A DNA stretch of 16,622 bases, from the NCBI GenBank assembly GCA_016713325.1, contig JADJPJ010000077.1, positions 1 to 16,622 on the forward strand, read 5' to 3'. The notes under the pieces were generated by a model that was not told the origin of the DNA, searched no databases, and was given only the letters and a program-made list of their open reading frames with translations. The stretch is from Candidatus Flexifilum affinis (GTDB taxonomy: Bacteria > Chloroflexota > Anaerolineae > Aggregatilineales > Phototrophicaceae). The position numbers were made by a program, and so were the translations under genes. Below are positions 6,184 to 14,341 of this stretch, in pieces; within the stretch, counting starts at the first letter, position 1; each line of letters opens with the position of its first letter.

Positions 6184-8743
6184 TCATGGACTCGGGTTGT
6201 GGTAGCCCCGGCCCAGGCGGACGAAGTAGGTTGTCAGCGGGGAGCCGTCCGGGCAGGTGATCGGCAGTTCCTGGACTGGATCCATCCTGGTGAAGCGTTC
6301 GACCACAGCGGCCATCGACAGTTCCTGGCCGAGCGTCCGACCACCAGCACGTCATGATCGCGCGCCGCAGCTGGCGGTGACCAGTAGCGATACATCAGAT
6401 CGTCAACGCCAAACAAACCCCCAGATGCGATTTCCGCATGGTTCTGGTACTTGTCGGCAGTAGCGAAGGCGATTTGGCTGGCGATGTTGTAGCGGTCCAC
6501 GCCGGCGATGATCGGTAGGGCTCCGCCGTCACGGCGTTCTTGTTCTGCCATCGCACAGACCTTCACGCCAAGCTGCCGCCAGCCGATGAAGCGGGCGATC
6601 TGGCGCGGGTAGGCGACACCGGGCAGGCCGATGGCCACATAGTGCAGAAAGCCCCCCAACAACACCACTGGCAGGAGCAGAGCGGTAGCGAAGACGCGAT
6701 CGTGGATGACATACGGGCGGCAGCGCAGGGTCCAGGCTGCCAGAGCCCCAACGAGCGGAACCAGCGCCAGCAAGGGTGGGCCGGTCCAGTTCGGGCGCGA
6801 CTCGTGCAGGCAGGCGTGCGCGGCAAATACCGCCAGGGGCAGGCCCAGCGCCAGCAGCAGGTAGCGCGATCCAGGGCGGCTGACCAGACCGATGATCCGC
6901 CGGTGTCCGAGCAGAGCCACAGCCAGGACGAGGGGACCAGCGAGAGCGAGCATGTCGCGGATGAGTTCGTGGCCATGGAAGGCCGCAGCCCCGGTCCAGC
7001 GGCCGGCGGTCTGGAAGCGGAAAGAGACCCAGTCGTGTTGGCTGTTCCAGTAGATCACCGGAACGAAGCACAGCGCCATGATCGTCACAGCAACCCACGG
7101 GCCGGGCCGGACGAGTTGGCGGCGTCCATCAGCAGTGAGGAACAGCATCAGCACGGCCGGCGGGACGAGCAGGGCGATGCTGTACTTGGACAGCATGCCT
7201 AAGCCGAGGGCGCATCCAGCCACTAACCACCAGCCGGTGCGTCCACGGCTCAGCGCCTCGCGCGTGGCAAGCAGGGTCACAGCCCAGGCTGCCATCAGCG
7301 GCGCATCGGGGGTCATGACCGGGCCCGCTCCGATGGCAAAGGGCATGGCTGCGAACACCAGGGCGGTGGCCCATCCTGCGTCCCGGCCCCACTGCACCTG
7401 GGCGAGCCTGACCAGTGCGACCAGCGCGACCAGCCAACAGCCGAGGGCCGGCAGCCGCACGGCGAAGGGATTGTCGCCCAGCAGCCAGGTCGATGCGGCG
7501 ATCAGCCAGCCGACCATGGGCGGGTGGTCGAAGTAGCCCCAGTCGAGATGCTGGGCGTAGTTCCAGTAGTAGGCCTCTTCGGCGCTCAATTCGGTCTGTC
7601 CGGCGTAGGCGAGGCGCAGGACCACCAGGTAGGCGACGAGGCCGATGGCGGCTAGGCGCCATCGGCCTGCCCGGTTGGATCCCGATACCGGGAAGACCCA
7701 GAAGCCGATACCGATCAGGTTCACCACCGCCCCGGCCGCGATGCCCAGGATGACGGAGAGCAGCTCCGGCACCCCTGCCGCCTGCGCCCCCGAGAGGATG
7801 CCGCCGCGCAGAACGAGAGCGAGGAGGGCGACGATCACGAAGCGGACGTAGGCAGACAGCCCCGGTCGCGCCGCGAAGGCATAGCGAGCGTTGAGCAGGA
7901 AGTTGGTGACCGTGGCGGTGGCGAACCCGACCATGTGGGCCACGGCGAGGCCGGCCCGGCCTGGCGGCAGACGCTGAACATCGCCAGATCGACGGCTATC
8001 CCGGTCAGGCCGACCAGCGCGAAACCCGCGCCGGCCCGCGGCGACAGGTTGCAGCCGCCCAGGATCACTAGGCGGCGCAGGTAGTCCGAGATGGTGCGCA
8101 GCCCGAGCTTCGATGTGCCAAGACGGCGATCCTGGAAGACGATCGGGATCTCCGCAACCCGGGTTGGATCGTTGTGGCGGGCGAGCAGTTCGAGCAGGAT
8201 CTTGAAACCGGTCGGTTCCTCGCCCAATGTCAGGAGATCAGCGCGCCTGGCAGCGAAGAAGCCCGACATCGGATCGCTGGCGTGGGTGAATGGCGTCGCC
8301 AACCAGGCGGCGCAGCGCGACATCATCCGGCGCCGCCAGGGCCAGTCGGGGCAGCCGCCCCCGGCAACATGCCGGCTGCCGATCGCGAGGTCGTGCGTGC
8401 CCGCCAGCAGCGGGGCGGCCAGGGCCTCGATGACCTCCGGAGGATGGCTCAGATCTGCGTCCATGACCACGACCACGGAGGCGCGGGCGGCCCGCGCGCC
8501 ATGCAGGACCGCGCCAGCCAGTCCGCCCACCCGGTCTCGTTCGAGCACGCGTACGGGAATGGAGAAGGTCGATGTCGACACGAGCGCGGCAGTGCCGTCC
8601 TCAGAGCGATCATCGACCACCAGGACTTCGCATGGCGGCCAGGATCCGGCGATATCCTCAAGGCATCGCAGCAGGACCAGGATGTTGTCCCGCTCGTTGA
8701 GCGTCGGGATGATAAGGCTCCAGAGCGGAGCGGTCTCGTTCAT
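6184..8743 (-). CDS. GT2-GtrA-GT39 multidomain glycosyltransferase (two frameshifts)
   Basis: Large membrane glycosyltransferase of about 853 residues with three modules. Residues 1-220 are a DPM1-like GT2: LIIPTLNERDNILVLLR, VLVVDDRSEDGT, VMDADLSHPPEVI, DPMSGFFAARRADL. Residues about 225-340 are a GtrA-type four-helix unit ending near TNFLLNARYAF. The rest is a GT39/ArnT-like polyprenyl-sugar transferase with many membrane helices and the acidic motif EEAYYWNYAQHL followed by DWGYFDHPPM, then MTPDAPL. It probably makes polyprenyl-phosphate sugar, flips it and transfers the sugar on the periplasmic side, all in one chain. The frame breaks near 7955 inside GtrA and near 6325; the native tail then reads TYFVRLGRGYHNPSP and stops at 6184. 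ATG 8743, or GTG 8746 just before it, is the start. Acceptor and sugar are unknown. GT2-GtrA fusions are known; the added GT39 module is less usual, and since both breaks lie elsewhere, the GtrA/GT39 junction itself is an unbroken frame. Confidence 0.88.
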
Positions 8744-8757
8744 CACGGGCAGGGTAG

Positions 8758-8795
8758 CTCGTCCTGACCAGGCCGGGCGAGTACCTTGGTCCTAT
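8758..8795 (-). repeat. 38-bp block upstream of the GT2-GtrA-GT39 gene, copy 1 of 2
   Basis: CTCGTCCTGACCAGGCCGGG and the following bases to 8795 are identical to 9807-9844. The block sits just before the start codon of each copy, so it probably carries the promoter or a protein-binding site. No clear -35/-10 pair was found. Confidence 0.6.
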
Positions 8796-8804
8796 GTAAC
8801 GATG

Positions 8805-8934
8805 ACGGCACTAAGCAGCGGGTCACCGACTACGACATCAGGCACAACGCCCTGTGGATCAGCATCGAGCCCACGTGATGGCCCTGTTCTACAAGGTCGG
8901 AAGCATGGACGACCTGCCGGCCTGATAGAAATCG
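8805..8934 (+). other. Short unidentified coding-like remnants
   Basis: Between the glycosyltransferase start and the ICMT-like gene, the plus strand holds two short protein-like pieces: RVTDYDIRHNALWISIEPT with a stop, overlapping MALFYKVGSMDDLPA with a stop. They may be one broken C-terminal fragment. No family is recognised and chance is not excluded. Confidence 0.25.
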
Positions 8935-8942
8935 GTCCAATT

Positions 8943-9574
8943 CTAGATGATATGCCAGTAGGCATGCAGGAACCCGGTACGGTGCAGCGTCTCGATGCCT
9001 TGCAGGGCGATGTGGGACATCGGGAACCAGATCGCATCAGCGAAGGCGTGACCGACCCGACGCGAATTGATCGTGTAGGTTTCCGGCACGGTCGGCCTGC
9101 GCAGGGCAGGGATGAAACGCGGCGTGGCGTCGGCATAGGCGGCCCACTCCTCGGGATGGCGCTCGGCCAGCACCCGTTCCTCCTCAAGGACGAGAACAGG
9201 ATACCACACCAGGAAGGGGACGATGAGGAGACCGGTGATGATGAAGCTCCCGGATGCAAGCCGAGGCCGACCGCGCCGCAGAAACTGAACACATACAGCG
9301 GATTGCGCACCCAGGCTGTAGGGACCGACGGTAATCAACTTGTCGTTCTTGAATCCGGCGATGCAGAGCGACGACCAGCCTGCCGAAGGCGCAGACCAGC
9401 AAGCAGGATCAGACCGATATCGCCCACGAGGATATCGACGATGCCGTCCTCGGGCCAAGCGCTGGCCGACACGGCAAGCACCGCGCAGGCAGCAAGCGCG
9501 ACCAGCCAGGTCGCAACCCGACGCAGACGTTTGACCGCCCTGAGGAGTCCCTGCCCACGCATGGGGTCGGACAT
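8943..9574 (-). CDS. Isoprenylcysteine carboxyl methyltransferase-like membrane methyltransferase (several frameshifts)
   Basis: Integral-membrane SAM-dependent methyltransferase of the ICMT/PEMT-like family, about 210 residues. ATG at 9574 gives MSDPMRGQGLLRAVKRLRR, then the membrane segment ATWLVALAACAVLAVSASAW. The family core appears in pieces over different frames: AGFKNDKLITVGPYSL, then RNPLYVFSFCGAVGLGL (together the GPYxxxRNPLY SAM-site motif), then GSFIITGLLIVPFLVW. The conserved C-terminal part is LEEERVLAERHPEEWAAY, then ATPRFIPALRRP. It ends FLHAYWHII at 8943. At least four frame changes are needed between about 9410 and 9245. The C-terminal 100 residues are uninterrupted, so this is probably a real gene with sequence errors. 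In bacteria these enzymes often methylate lipids or small molecules, not prenyl-Cys. It follows the truncated GT2 duplicate, from whose promoter it may be expressed. Confidence 0.72.
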
Positions 9575-9627
9575 GGCGAAAATCTCTTGGGCCGGATCAG
9601 CCCGGCCAGATGACGAATGGCTGCCGC

Positions 9628-9792
9628 TCATGCCAGTCCCCGGGCAGGATCGGTGTGGTGGGTGGGCAGTTCGAGCAGGATCGTGAAGCCGGTCGGCCCC
9701 TCGCCAAAGGTCAGGAGCTCGACGCGCCCGGCAGCGAAGATGCCCGACAGCGGATCGCTGGCGTGGGTGAATGGCGTCGCGGTTTGCTTCAT
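9628..9792 (-). pseudogene. Internally deleted duplicate of the GT2 5' region, 54-residue open frame kept
   Basis: Two blocks match the large glycosyltransferase gene. 9647-9780 aligns without gaps to 8166-8299 (about 16 mismatches by eye) and 9790-9844 aligns to 8741-8795. The roughly 440 bp between them is missing. The start codons (GTG 9795, ATG 9792) join directly to the inner GT2 segment, giving MKQTATPFTHASDPLSGIFA (compare TPFTHASDPMSGFFAA in the full gene) and LLTFGEGPTGFTILLEL, then a stop at 9628. The frame is unbroken through the junction. It lacks the nucleotide-sugar site and the membrane domains, so it cannot be a working transferase. It lies 53 nt upstream of the ICMT-like gene and may act as a leader, or simply be a remnant. 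Confidence 0.75.
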
Positions 9793-9806
9793 CACCGTCA
9801 GGATAA

Positions 9807-9844
9807 CTCGTCCTGACCAGGCCGGGCGAGTACCTTGGTCCTAT
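9807..9844. repeat. 38-bp block between the GT2 remnant and the histidine kinase, copy 2 of 2
   Basis: Identical to 8758-8795. It lies in the divergent gap between the truncated duplicate (minus) and the sensor kinase (plus, start 9880), so it may serve either direction. Confidence 0.6.
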
Positions 9845-9879
9845 TTGCTCCCCGGCGCCATCCCTGACACTTGCCACGC

Positions 9880-10779
9880 ATGCGCGCACACCCCACCACG
9901 CTGCTGTTCGGATTGCTCGGCGCGCTGTTGGGCGGGGCCCTGCTCGGCTTGGACGCCTGGGTCGAGACCCTGGAAACCGACACCGAGGCCCTGAATTACG
10001 CCATCGAGGTGCTGGAGGTGCTCATCTATGTGCCAGGTTTCGCTGTGGTTGGAATGCTGATCGCCGACCGCATCCGGCTGCTCCGAACGGAACTGCACAA
10101 CCGTCGTCGGAGCGAGCATGCGCGCCGACTGCAGGTGCTGGGCCGGCTGGCGGCCTCCATGGCGCATGAAATCCGCAACCCGCTGCACAACATGCGCTTG
10201 ATACTCGATGAACTGCGCGAGTCCCATCCCGTGATCGGTCGCGATCCACTCTATCCGGCCCTCGACGACGGCATCAGGCGCATCGACCATGCTGTAGCCA
10301 TGGTCTATCGCTATGGCCCGGCCCGCCGTTCGGACGGATGCGACCTGTGATGCCGGACAGGTCGTCCCACAGGTCATCGCCGACCAGATCGCCGCCGGCG
10401 TGTCGGCAGGGTTGATCGCCTGGGATCCGCCACCAGGACCGATGCTGGCCCGCTGTGCCGACGATGATTTGCGCATGATGCTCGGCAACCTCCTGCGCAA
10501 CGCCTGTGAGGGACGAAGCGGAGGACAGATCTCCATCACGGTGGCCCACAGCAGCGAGACCATCGTCGTGACCGTATGCAATCCCGGAGAACTCGGCCCG
10601 ATGTTCCGACTGGGCGATGACGAGCCGATCGGCCAGTCGACCAAGACCGGCGGGCTGGGAGCCGGGCTGCTCATCGTCAGCGAATTGGCGACCGCCTACA
10701 TGGCAGTCTGAGCGTGGTCCAAGACGGCGCGTTGGTGCGGGCCCAACTCATGCTGCCGATCGCCACGGCGGCAGCATGA
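9880..10779 (+). CDS. Sensor histidine kinase with two closely spaced membrane helices (frameshifted)
   Basis: Inner-membrane histidine kinase of about 299 residues. ATG at 9880 starts MRAHPTTLLFGLLGALLGGA; TTG at 9871 is possible, and neither has a clear ribosome-binding site. Two membrane segments (about residues 6-25 and 43-65) flank a short acidic loop, so there is no room for a periplasmic sensor domain. The HisKA box LAASMAHEIRNPLHNMRLIL carries the phospho-accepting His. After a break near 10312 come the N box DDLRMMLGNLLRNACEG and the G2-like box GGLGAGLLIVSELAT. A second break near 10705 (one missing G) restores SLSVVQDGALVRAQLML and a stop that overlaps the next start as ATGA. It pairs with the REC-LuxR regulator behind it. 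The signal is unknown; the architecture suggests membrane or cytoplasmic sensing. Confidence 0.85.
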
Positions 10780-11368
10780 CGCGGTCGCCCGCCCGTGTGT
10801 TGCTGGTCGAGGACGAAGCCCCAGCCCGCATCCTGCTCGCCCGCGGGTTGGAGCGCCGCGGCTACCGCGTCACGACGGTGACTGATGGCAGCGAGGCGCT
10901 GCCCATGCTCCACGACGGCTGGGATATCCTGGTTACCGACCTATGCATGCCCCGACTCGACGGGATCGGCCTGCTGCGCATGGTCCGCGACAGCGGCGTA
11001 CGGGCGAAATGCATTGTGATCACCAGCTTGCGGACAAGGAGCGCGCCATCCAGGCACTCAACCTGGGCACCGACTATTTGCTGGAGAATCCTTTCGGGGC
11101 CGGCCAGCTTGCCGATGTCATGGACCGCCTGCTGGCCAGCGGGTCAGGGCGGGGCGGCAACGCGCTAGAGCAGCGGCTGGAAGGTCTGCCACTGACGCAG
11201 CGCGAGCGCAGCCTGGTGATGAGCGTGCTGCACGGGCAATCGAACCGCCAGATCGCTACCGCCCTGGATCAGAATGAGCAATCGGTGAAGAATGCGCTGA
11301 CCGCGATCTACTCCAAGCTGGGGGTGAAGGGGCGTAGCGAGCTTTTCCACGCGCTGTTCCCGCTGTAA
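10776..11368 (+). CDS. REC-LuxR (NarL/FixJ-type) response regulator (one frameshift)
   Basis: Cytoplasmic response regulator of about 197 residues that begins in a 4-bp ATGA overlap with the kinase gene, so the two are translationally coupled. The receiver has VLLVEDEAPARILLARGL (acidic pocket ED), phospho-acceptor Asp in DILVTDLCMPRLDG, and the IVITSL strand. A missing G near 11031 breaks the frame, which resumes as ADKERAIQALNLGTDYLLEN. The usual receiver Lys before PF is Asn here (LLENPFG in place of LLxKPF). The C-terminal LuxR-type HTH reads LTQRERSLVMSVLHGQSNRQ, IATALDQNEQSVKNALTAIY, SKLGVKGRSELFHAL. Targets are unknown. The gene converges with the QseC-type kinase gene. Confidence 0.87.
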
Positions 11369-11567
11369 GTCCGCTCAGCGCGTGCTGCGTGCTGGCCAGG
11401 TGCGCGGCACGGTCGACTGGGTTGCACGCTGTGCCGGTGAAGTCGCTGAGCCCTGTACAATGTACGCATCCACAGTCGCCCGCGCATCGCGCTGGAACGC
11501 GCCCTGCATGACAGGTTGAACCAGCGGCACGCCTGCTGGTCGCTGGTCGATTGGGTCCGCTAGACAC

Positions 11568-12829
11568 CTAACCTGAGATGACCTCCGGCCGGTCCTGATC
11601 CGCTGCTGTCGGAGACACAACGGCGAGTTCCTTGAGGTCCGCAATCTGGAGGTGACGACCACCTGTGATCCCCGGCGTTCCATCTGCAGGCCTCCCGGAG
11701 TCCGCCGACCATGCGTTGACACAGGGACAACCCGATACCGACATGACGACCATAATCCGTCCGGGCCCGTCAGCTCGCCAGAAGCGTTGACCGGCAGCGG
11801 ACAGGTCAGCCAGCGCAGTCGACGCATCGTTGGAGATGGTTAGCGCTGCTTGGCCAGGATAGGTGGCCGAGGCCATGCACAGCACCTCGGAGTCCGCGTC
11901 GCCGTGGCTGACCGCGTTGTCGCACAGATTGGCCAAGATCTGGCGCAGCAGGTCGGGGTCCGTCCACACCGCCAATCCAACTGAGCCCGTACACCGGTAG
12001 GTGATCCCGCGCGTCGAGGCCGCTGACGCCACACCGCCCAAGCTTCCTCGATGAGTGCATCGAGGGAGACCAGCGCCGGTCGGGGTGCGACCAGTCCTCG
12101 ATCAAGTCTGGCCAAGGCCAGCAAGGCATCGACGATACGTTGCAGGCGCAGCGCCAGGGCGTGCGCCTCACCGACATCCCTCGGCGGGCATCGGCCGGAT
12201 CGGCTTCGCTCTGCGACACTTCCAACAACAGGCGCAGGGCAGCAAGCGGAGTGCGTAGCTCGTGGGCGGCATCGGCCGTGAATCCCTTTTCCCGTTCCAG
12301 CGCGGTCTCCAGACGACCGAAGGCGTCGTTCAGGCGCGCCACAACCGGCACCAGTTCCCGTGGTGGATCAGCCAGAGCGACCGGGAAGCCGAACCAGGTG
12401 TGCGCACAGCAAGCAGGCTGAGTTCTACCAGCGGTCGCATGGCCCGGGTTGCCACCAGGGCCATGAGGAGCGCTGATACCCCGGTGCCGAGAGCCGTGGC
12501 CCAGATCAGCAGCCATGCCAAAGCCTGGCCACGACCATCTCACCAACCCGGATCTGATAGGCAGCTTCGGTCGAGGCGGCGGCGAATACCGCCATGGTTT
12601 CGGGCCGCTCGTCCAGATCCCAGCCATTCCGGTCGTATTCCAGGGCGGAAGCCACGGATTCGCCACGCGCCTGCCAGATGCGATCAAAGTCTGCGATCAT
12701 CTGGGTGCGGGCCACAAAAAAGACGACGGTGGCGGTGCCGGCCAGTACCACCGCCGCCGCCAAGCCAGCAGCCATCGCCAAGCGACGACGCAGTGACCAT
12801 CGACCGGTAGGTTGATCTGGCTGGTTCAT
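11568..12829 (-). CDS. QseC/TctE-type sensor histidine kinase (at least five frameshifts)
   Basis: Inner-membrane histidine kinase of about 420 residues that begins (ATG 12829) in an ATGA overlap with the upstream OmpR-type regulator. Parts seen in order: MNQPDQPTGRWSLRRRLAMA with membrane helix 1 (about residues 18-39); a periplasmic part with DFDRIWQARGESVASALEYD; membrane helix 2 (LLIWATALGTGVSALLMALV); a HAMP-like linker RAMRPLVEL; HisKA box EKGFTADAAHELRTPLAALR with the phospho-accepting His; DALIEEAWAVWRQ; N box DPDLLRQILANLCDNAVSHG; F-box QRFWRADG; and GLSLCQRMV. These lie in different frames with breaks near 12525, 12410, 12150, 12030 and 11740. Every catalytic box survives, so sequence error is the simplest explanation. 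The exact C-terminus is uncertain. Partners are the regulator and PepSY protein upstream. Confidence 0.8.
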
Positions 12830-13509
12830 GCACTGCCCGCAGGGACGGCCAGCAGATAGCCTTCGCCACGTCGGGTGTGCAAGAGGCGTTCAGCGCCCTG
12901 CTCCTCCAACTTCCGGCGCAGATTGCTGACATGCACTTCCAGGACGTTGCTGGTGGCCGCATCTTCAAGTTGATAGAGCCGCTCCAGCAGATCACCGCGC
13001 GGCACCACCTCGCCGGTACGCAGGGCCAGGTATTCCAACAAGGCGAACTCACGGGCCGTGAGGTCCAGCGTCTGCCCACCACGCCTGGCGGTGCGGCTGG
13101 CGGTGTCGATCTCCAGATCGGCAATGCGCAGCACCGGGTCCTTGCGCGCATAGGCCCGACGGACCAAGGCCCGCACCCGCGCCAGCAGTTCAGTCAGGGC
13201 AAACGGCTTCACCAAGTAGTCATCAGCACCGAGGTCCAAGGCCGCCACCCGGTCGTCAACCGCATCGCGGGCGGTCAGGACGAGAACATGGGCCGGGTTG
13301 GCGGCAGCACGCATGCGGCGCAGTACCGTCAACCCGTCTACCTGAGGGAGCATCAGATCCAGGATGACGACATCGTGGACGGCTTCCTTGAGGTGGTACA
13401 ACGCCTCTTCTCCATCACTGGCTCCATCCACAGCGAAGCCGGCACCCCGGAGCGCACGCTCCAGGGTGCCGCGCATCGGCGCGAAGTCTTCAACTACCAG
13501 GATGCGCAT
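12826..13509 (-). CDS. OmpR/QseB-type response regulator
   Basis: Cytoplasmic DNA-binding response regulator, 227 residues and intact. ATG at 13509 follows AAGGAG at 5 nt. The receiver domain (about residues 1-115) has MRILVVEDFAPMRGTLERAL with the acidic ED pair, phospho-acceptor Asp in DVVILDLMLPQVDGL, HVLVLTARD and DYLVKPFALTELLARV with the conserved Lys. The C-terminal OmpR winged helix (about 125-222) shows LDLTAREFALLEYLALRTGE, VLEVHVSNLRRKLEEQG and LLHTRRGEGYLL. It is phosphorylated by the kinase encoded just downstream (stop and start overlap) and lies 24 nt after the PepSY gene. Operons with PepSY in front of a QseBC-like pair are common in Proteobacteria. Its DNA target is unknown. 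Confidence 0.95.
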   Translation of the reverse strand: MRILVVEDFAPMRGTLERALRGAGFAVDGASDGEEALYHLKEAVHDVVILDLMLPQVDGLTVLRRMRAAANPAHVLVLTARDAVDDRVAALDLGADDYLVKPFALTELLARVRALVRRAYARKDPVLRIADLEIDTASRTARRGGQTLDLTAREFALLEYLALRTGEVVPRGDLLERLYQLEDAATSNVLEVHVSNLRRKLEEQGAERLLHTRRGEGYLLAVPAGSA

Positions 13510-13533
13510 CCGATCTCCTTGCTCGACCTGGGC

Positions 13534-14115
13534 TCAGCGGTCGTCGTCGTTGTCGTCCTTGCCCTGGTGCCCATGTTGCTGGCCTTTGCCGTCCTGGCCA
13601 TCGTCGTCGTGTCCATCGTCTTCATGTTCGCCCTCGTCACGGCCGCCGGCCTTCTGGACCTCGCGGGAACGCTCGCTGCCATCAGCGGCAAAGCTGATTT
13701 CGACCTCGTCGTAGCCGATCATGCCCTCGACCGAGTAGGTGGTCACAGCGCCTTCGGTTTCCGACTCGCCACGCGTGGGGGCTTGAGCGCCAAAAGCCTT
13801 GGTGATGGCGGCCTGAACGGCCGCTGGCATGGCGGTGACCGCGATCTTGGTTTCCGACTGCACAACCGTCCCATCAGCCGCAACGACCACGGTCAACTTT
13901 CCGGACTGCTTGTGGATTTCGGCTTCATAGACGCTCTTGCCGTCGTGCTGCTTAGCCTCGATTTCGTCGATGACGGCACCGCCGGCCTGGACACGTAGGG
14001 TGGCGGCAACAGGCGCCGGCACCTGCTCGATGGTGAGTTCTTCCTCGGCGAAGGCGGTTCCGCTCAGGGCGAGGAGCATGGCAGGGATGAGGTGGATGGA
14101 TCGCTGAAGGAGCAT
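13534..14115 (-). CDS. Periplasmic PepSY-like protein with acidic His-rich tail
   Basis: Exported protein of 193 residues, intact, first gene of the operon with the OmpR-type regulator and its kinase. ATG at 14115 has AGGAG 6 nt upstream. A signal peptide is clear: MLLQRSIHLIPAMLLALSGT, then AFA before EEEL. Two PepSY-like repeats follow, about residues 29-85 (LTIEQVPAPVAATLRVQAGG, then SVYEAEIHKQSGKLTVVVAA) and 86-155 (TAMPAAVQAAITKAFGA, then YDEVEISFAADGSERSREV). The last 35 residues are almost only D, E, H, G, Q and K, for example HEDDGHDDDGQD, and are probably disordered and metal-binding. PepSY proteins beside such two-component systems are thought to modulate signalling in the periplasm. 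Metal or cation sensing is inference from the tail. Confidence 0.88.
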   Translation of the reverse strand: MLLQRSIHLIPAMLLALSGTAFAEEELTIEQVPAPVAATLRVQAGGAVIDEIEAKQHDGKSVYEAEIHKQSGKLTVVVAADGTVVQSETKIAVTAMPAAVQAAITKAFGAQAPTRGESETEGAVTTYSVEGMIGYDEVEISFAADGSERSREVQKAGGRDEGEHEDDGHDDDGQDGKGQQHGHQGKDDNDDDR

Positions 14116-14341
14116 GACGCTCTCCTGGTTGGTTGGCCTCGCCGTCGTGGCGCGGCATGACCAGCACTGTGGGTGGCAGACCTTAACCAGCCGTGAAGCC
14201 ATACCCGGCAAGAAAACGCATGTCGTACGGAACCAGTTGAACCTCAATCGTGGGCGACCGACCGAACCCTGGCAAGTAATCCGGTCAGGTGAGTCTCCGG
14301 AGCACGCGTCTATGCACACCCCACTCCTGGAGTTCTTGGCC

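Noticed and set aside
8091..9686. Long plus-strand open frame of 531 codons
   Set aside because: Antisense to the GT2 and ICMT-like genes. The composition is Arg/Ser/Pro rich, as in shadow frames.
11456..11470. TGTACAATGTAC near-palindrome as an operator
   Set aside because: It lies between two converging gene ends with no promoter or start codon nearby, so it is probably chance.
11369..11567. Coding remnant ending LNQRHACWSLVDWVR on the plus strand
   Set aside because: Short, without a start or ribosome-binding site and with no recognised family. I see nothing else firm in this 199-bp gap.
12877..13998. Plus-strand open frame of 373 codons
   Set aside because: Antisense to the intact OmpR-type regulator and PepSY gene, both of which have ribosome-binding sites and family motifs.
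14116..14341. Promoter and QseB-like CTTAA box for the PepSY operon
   Set aside because: Only one CTTAA half-site and a weak TTGCCG/-10 pair were found, too little to call.
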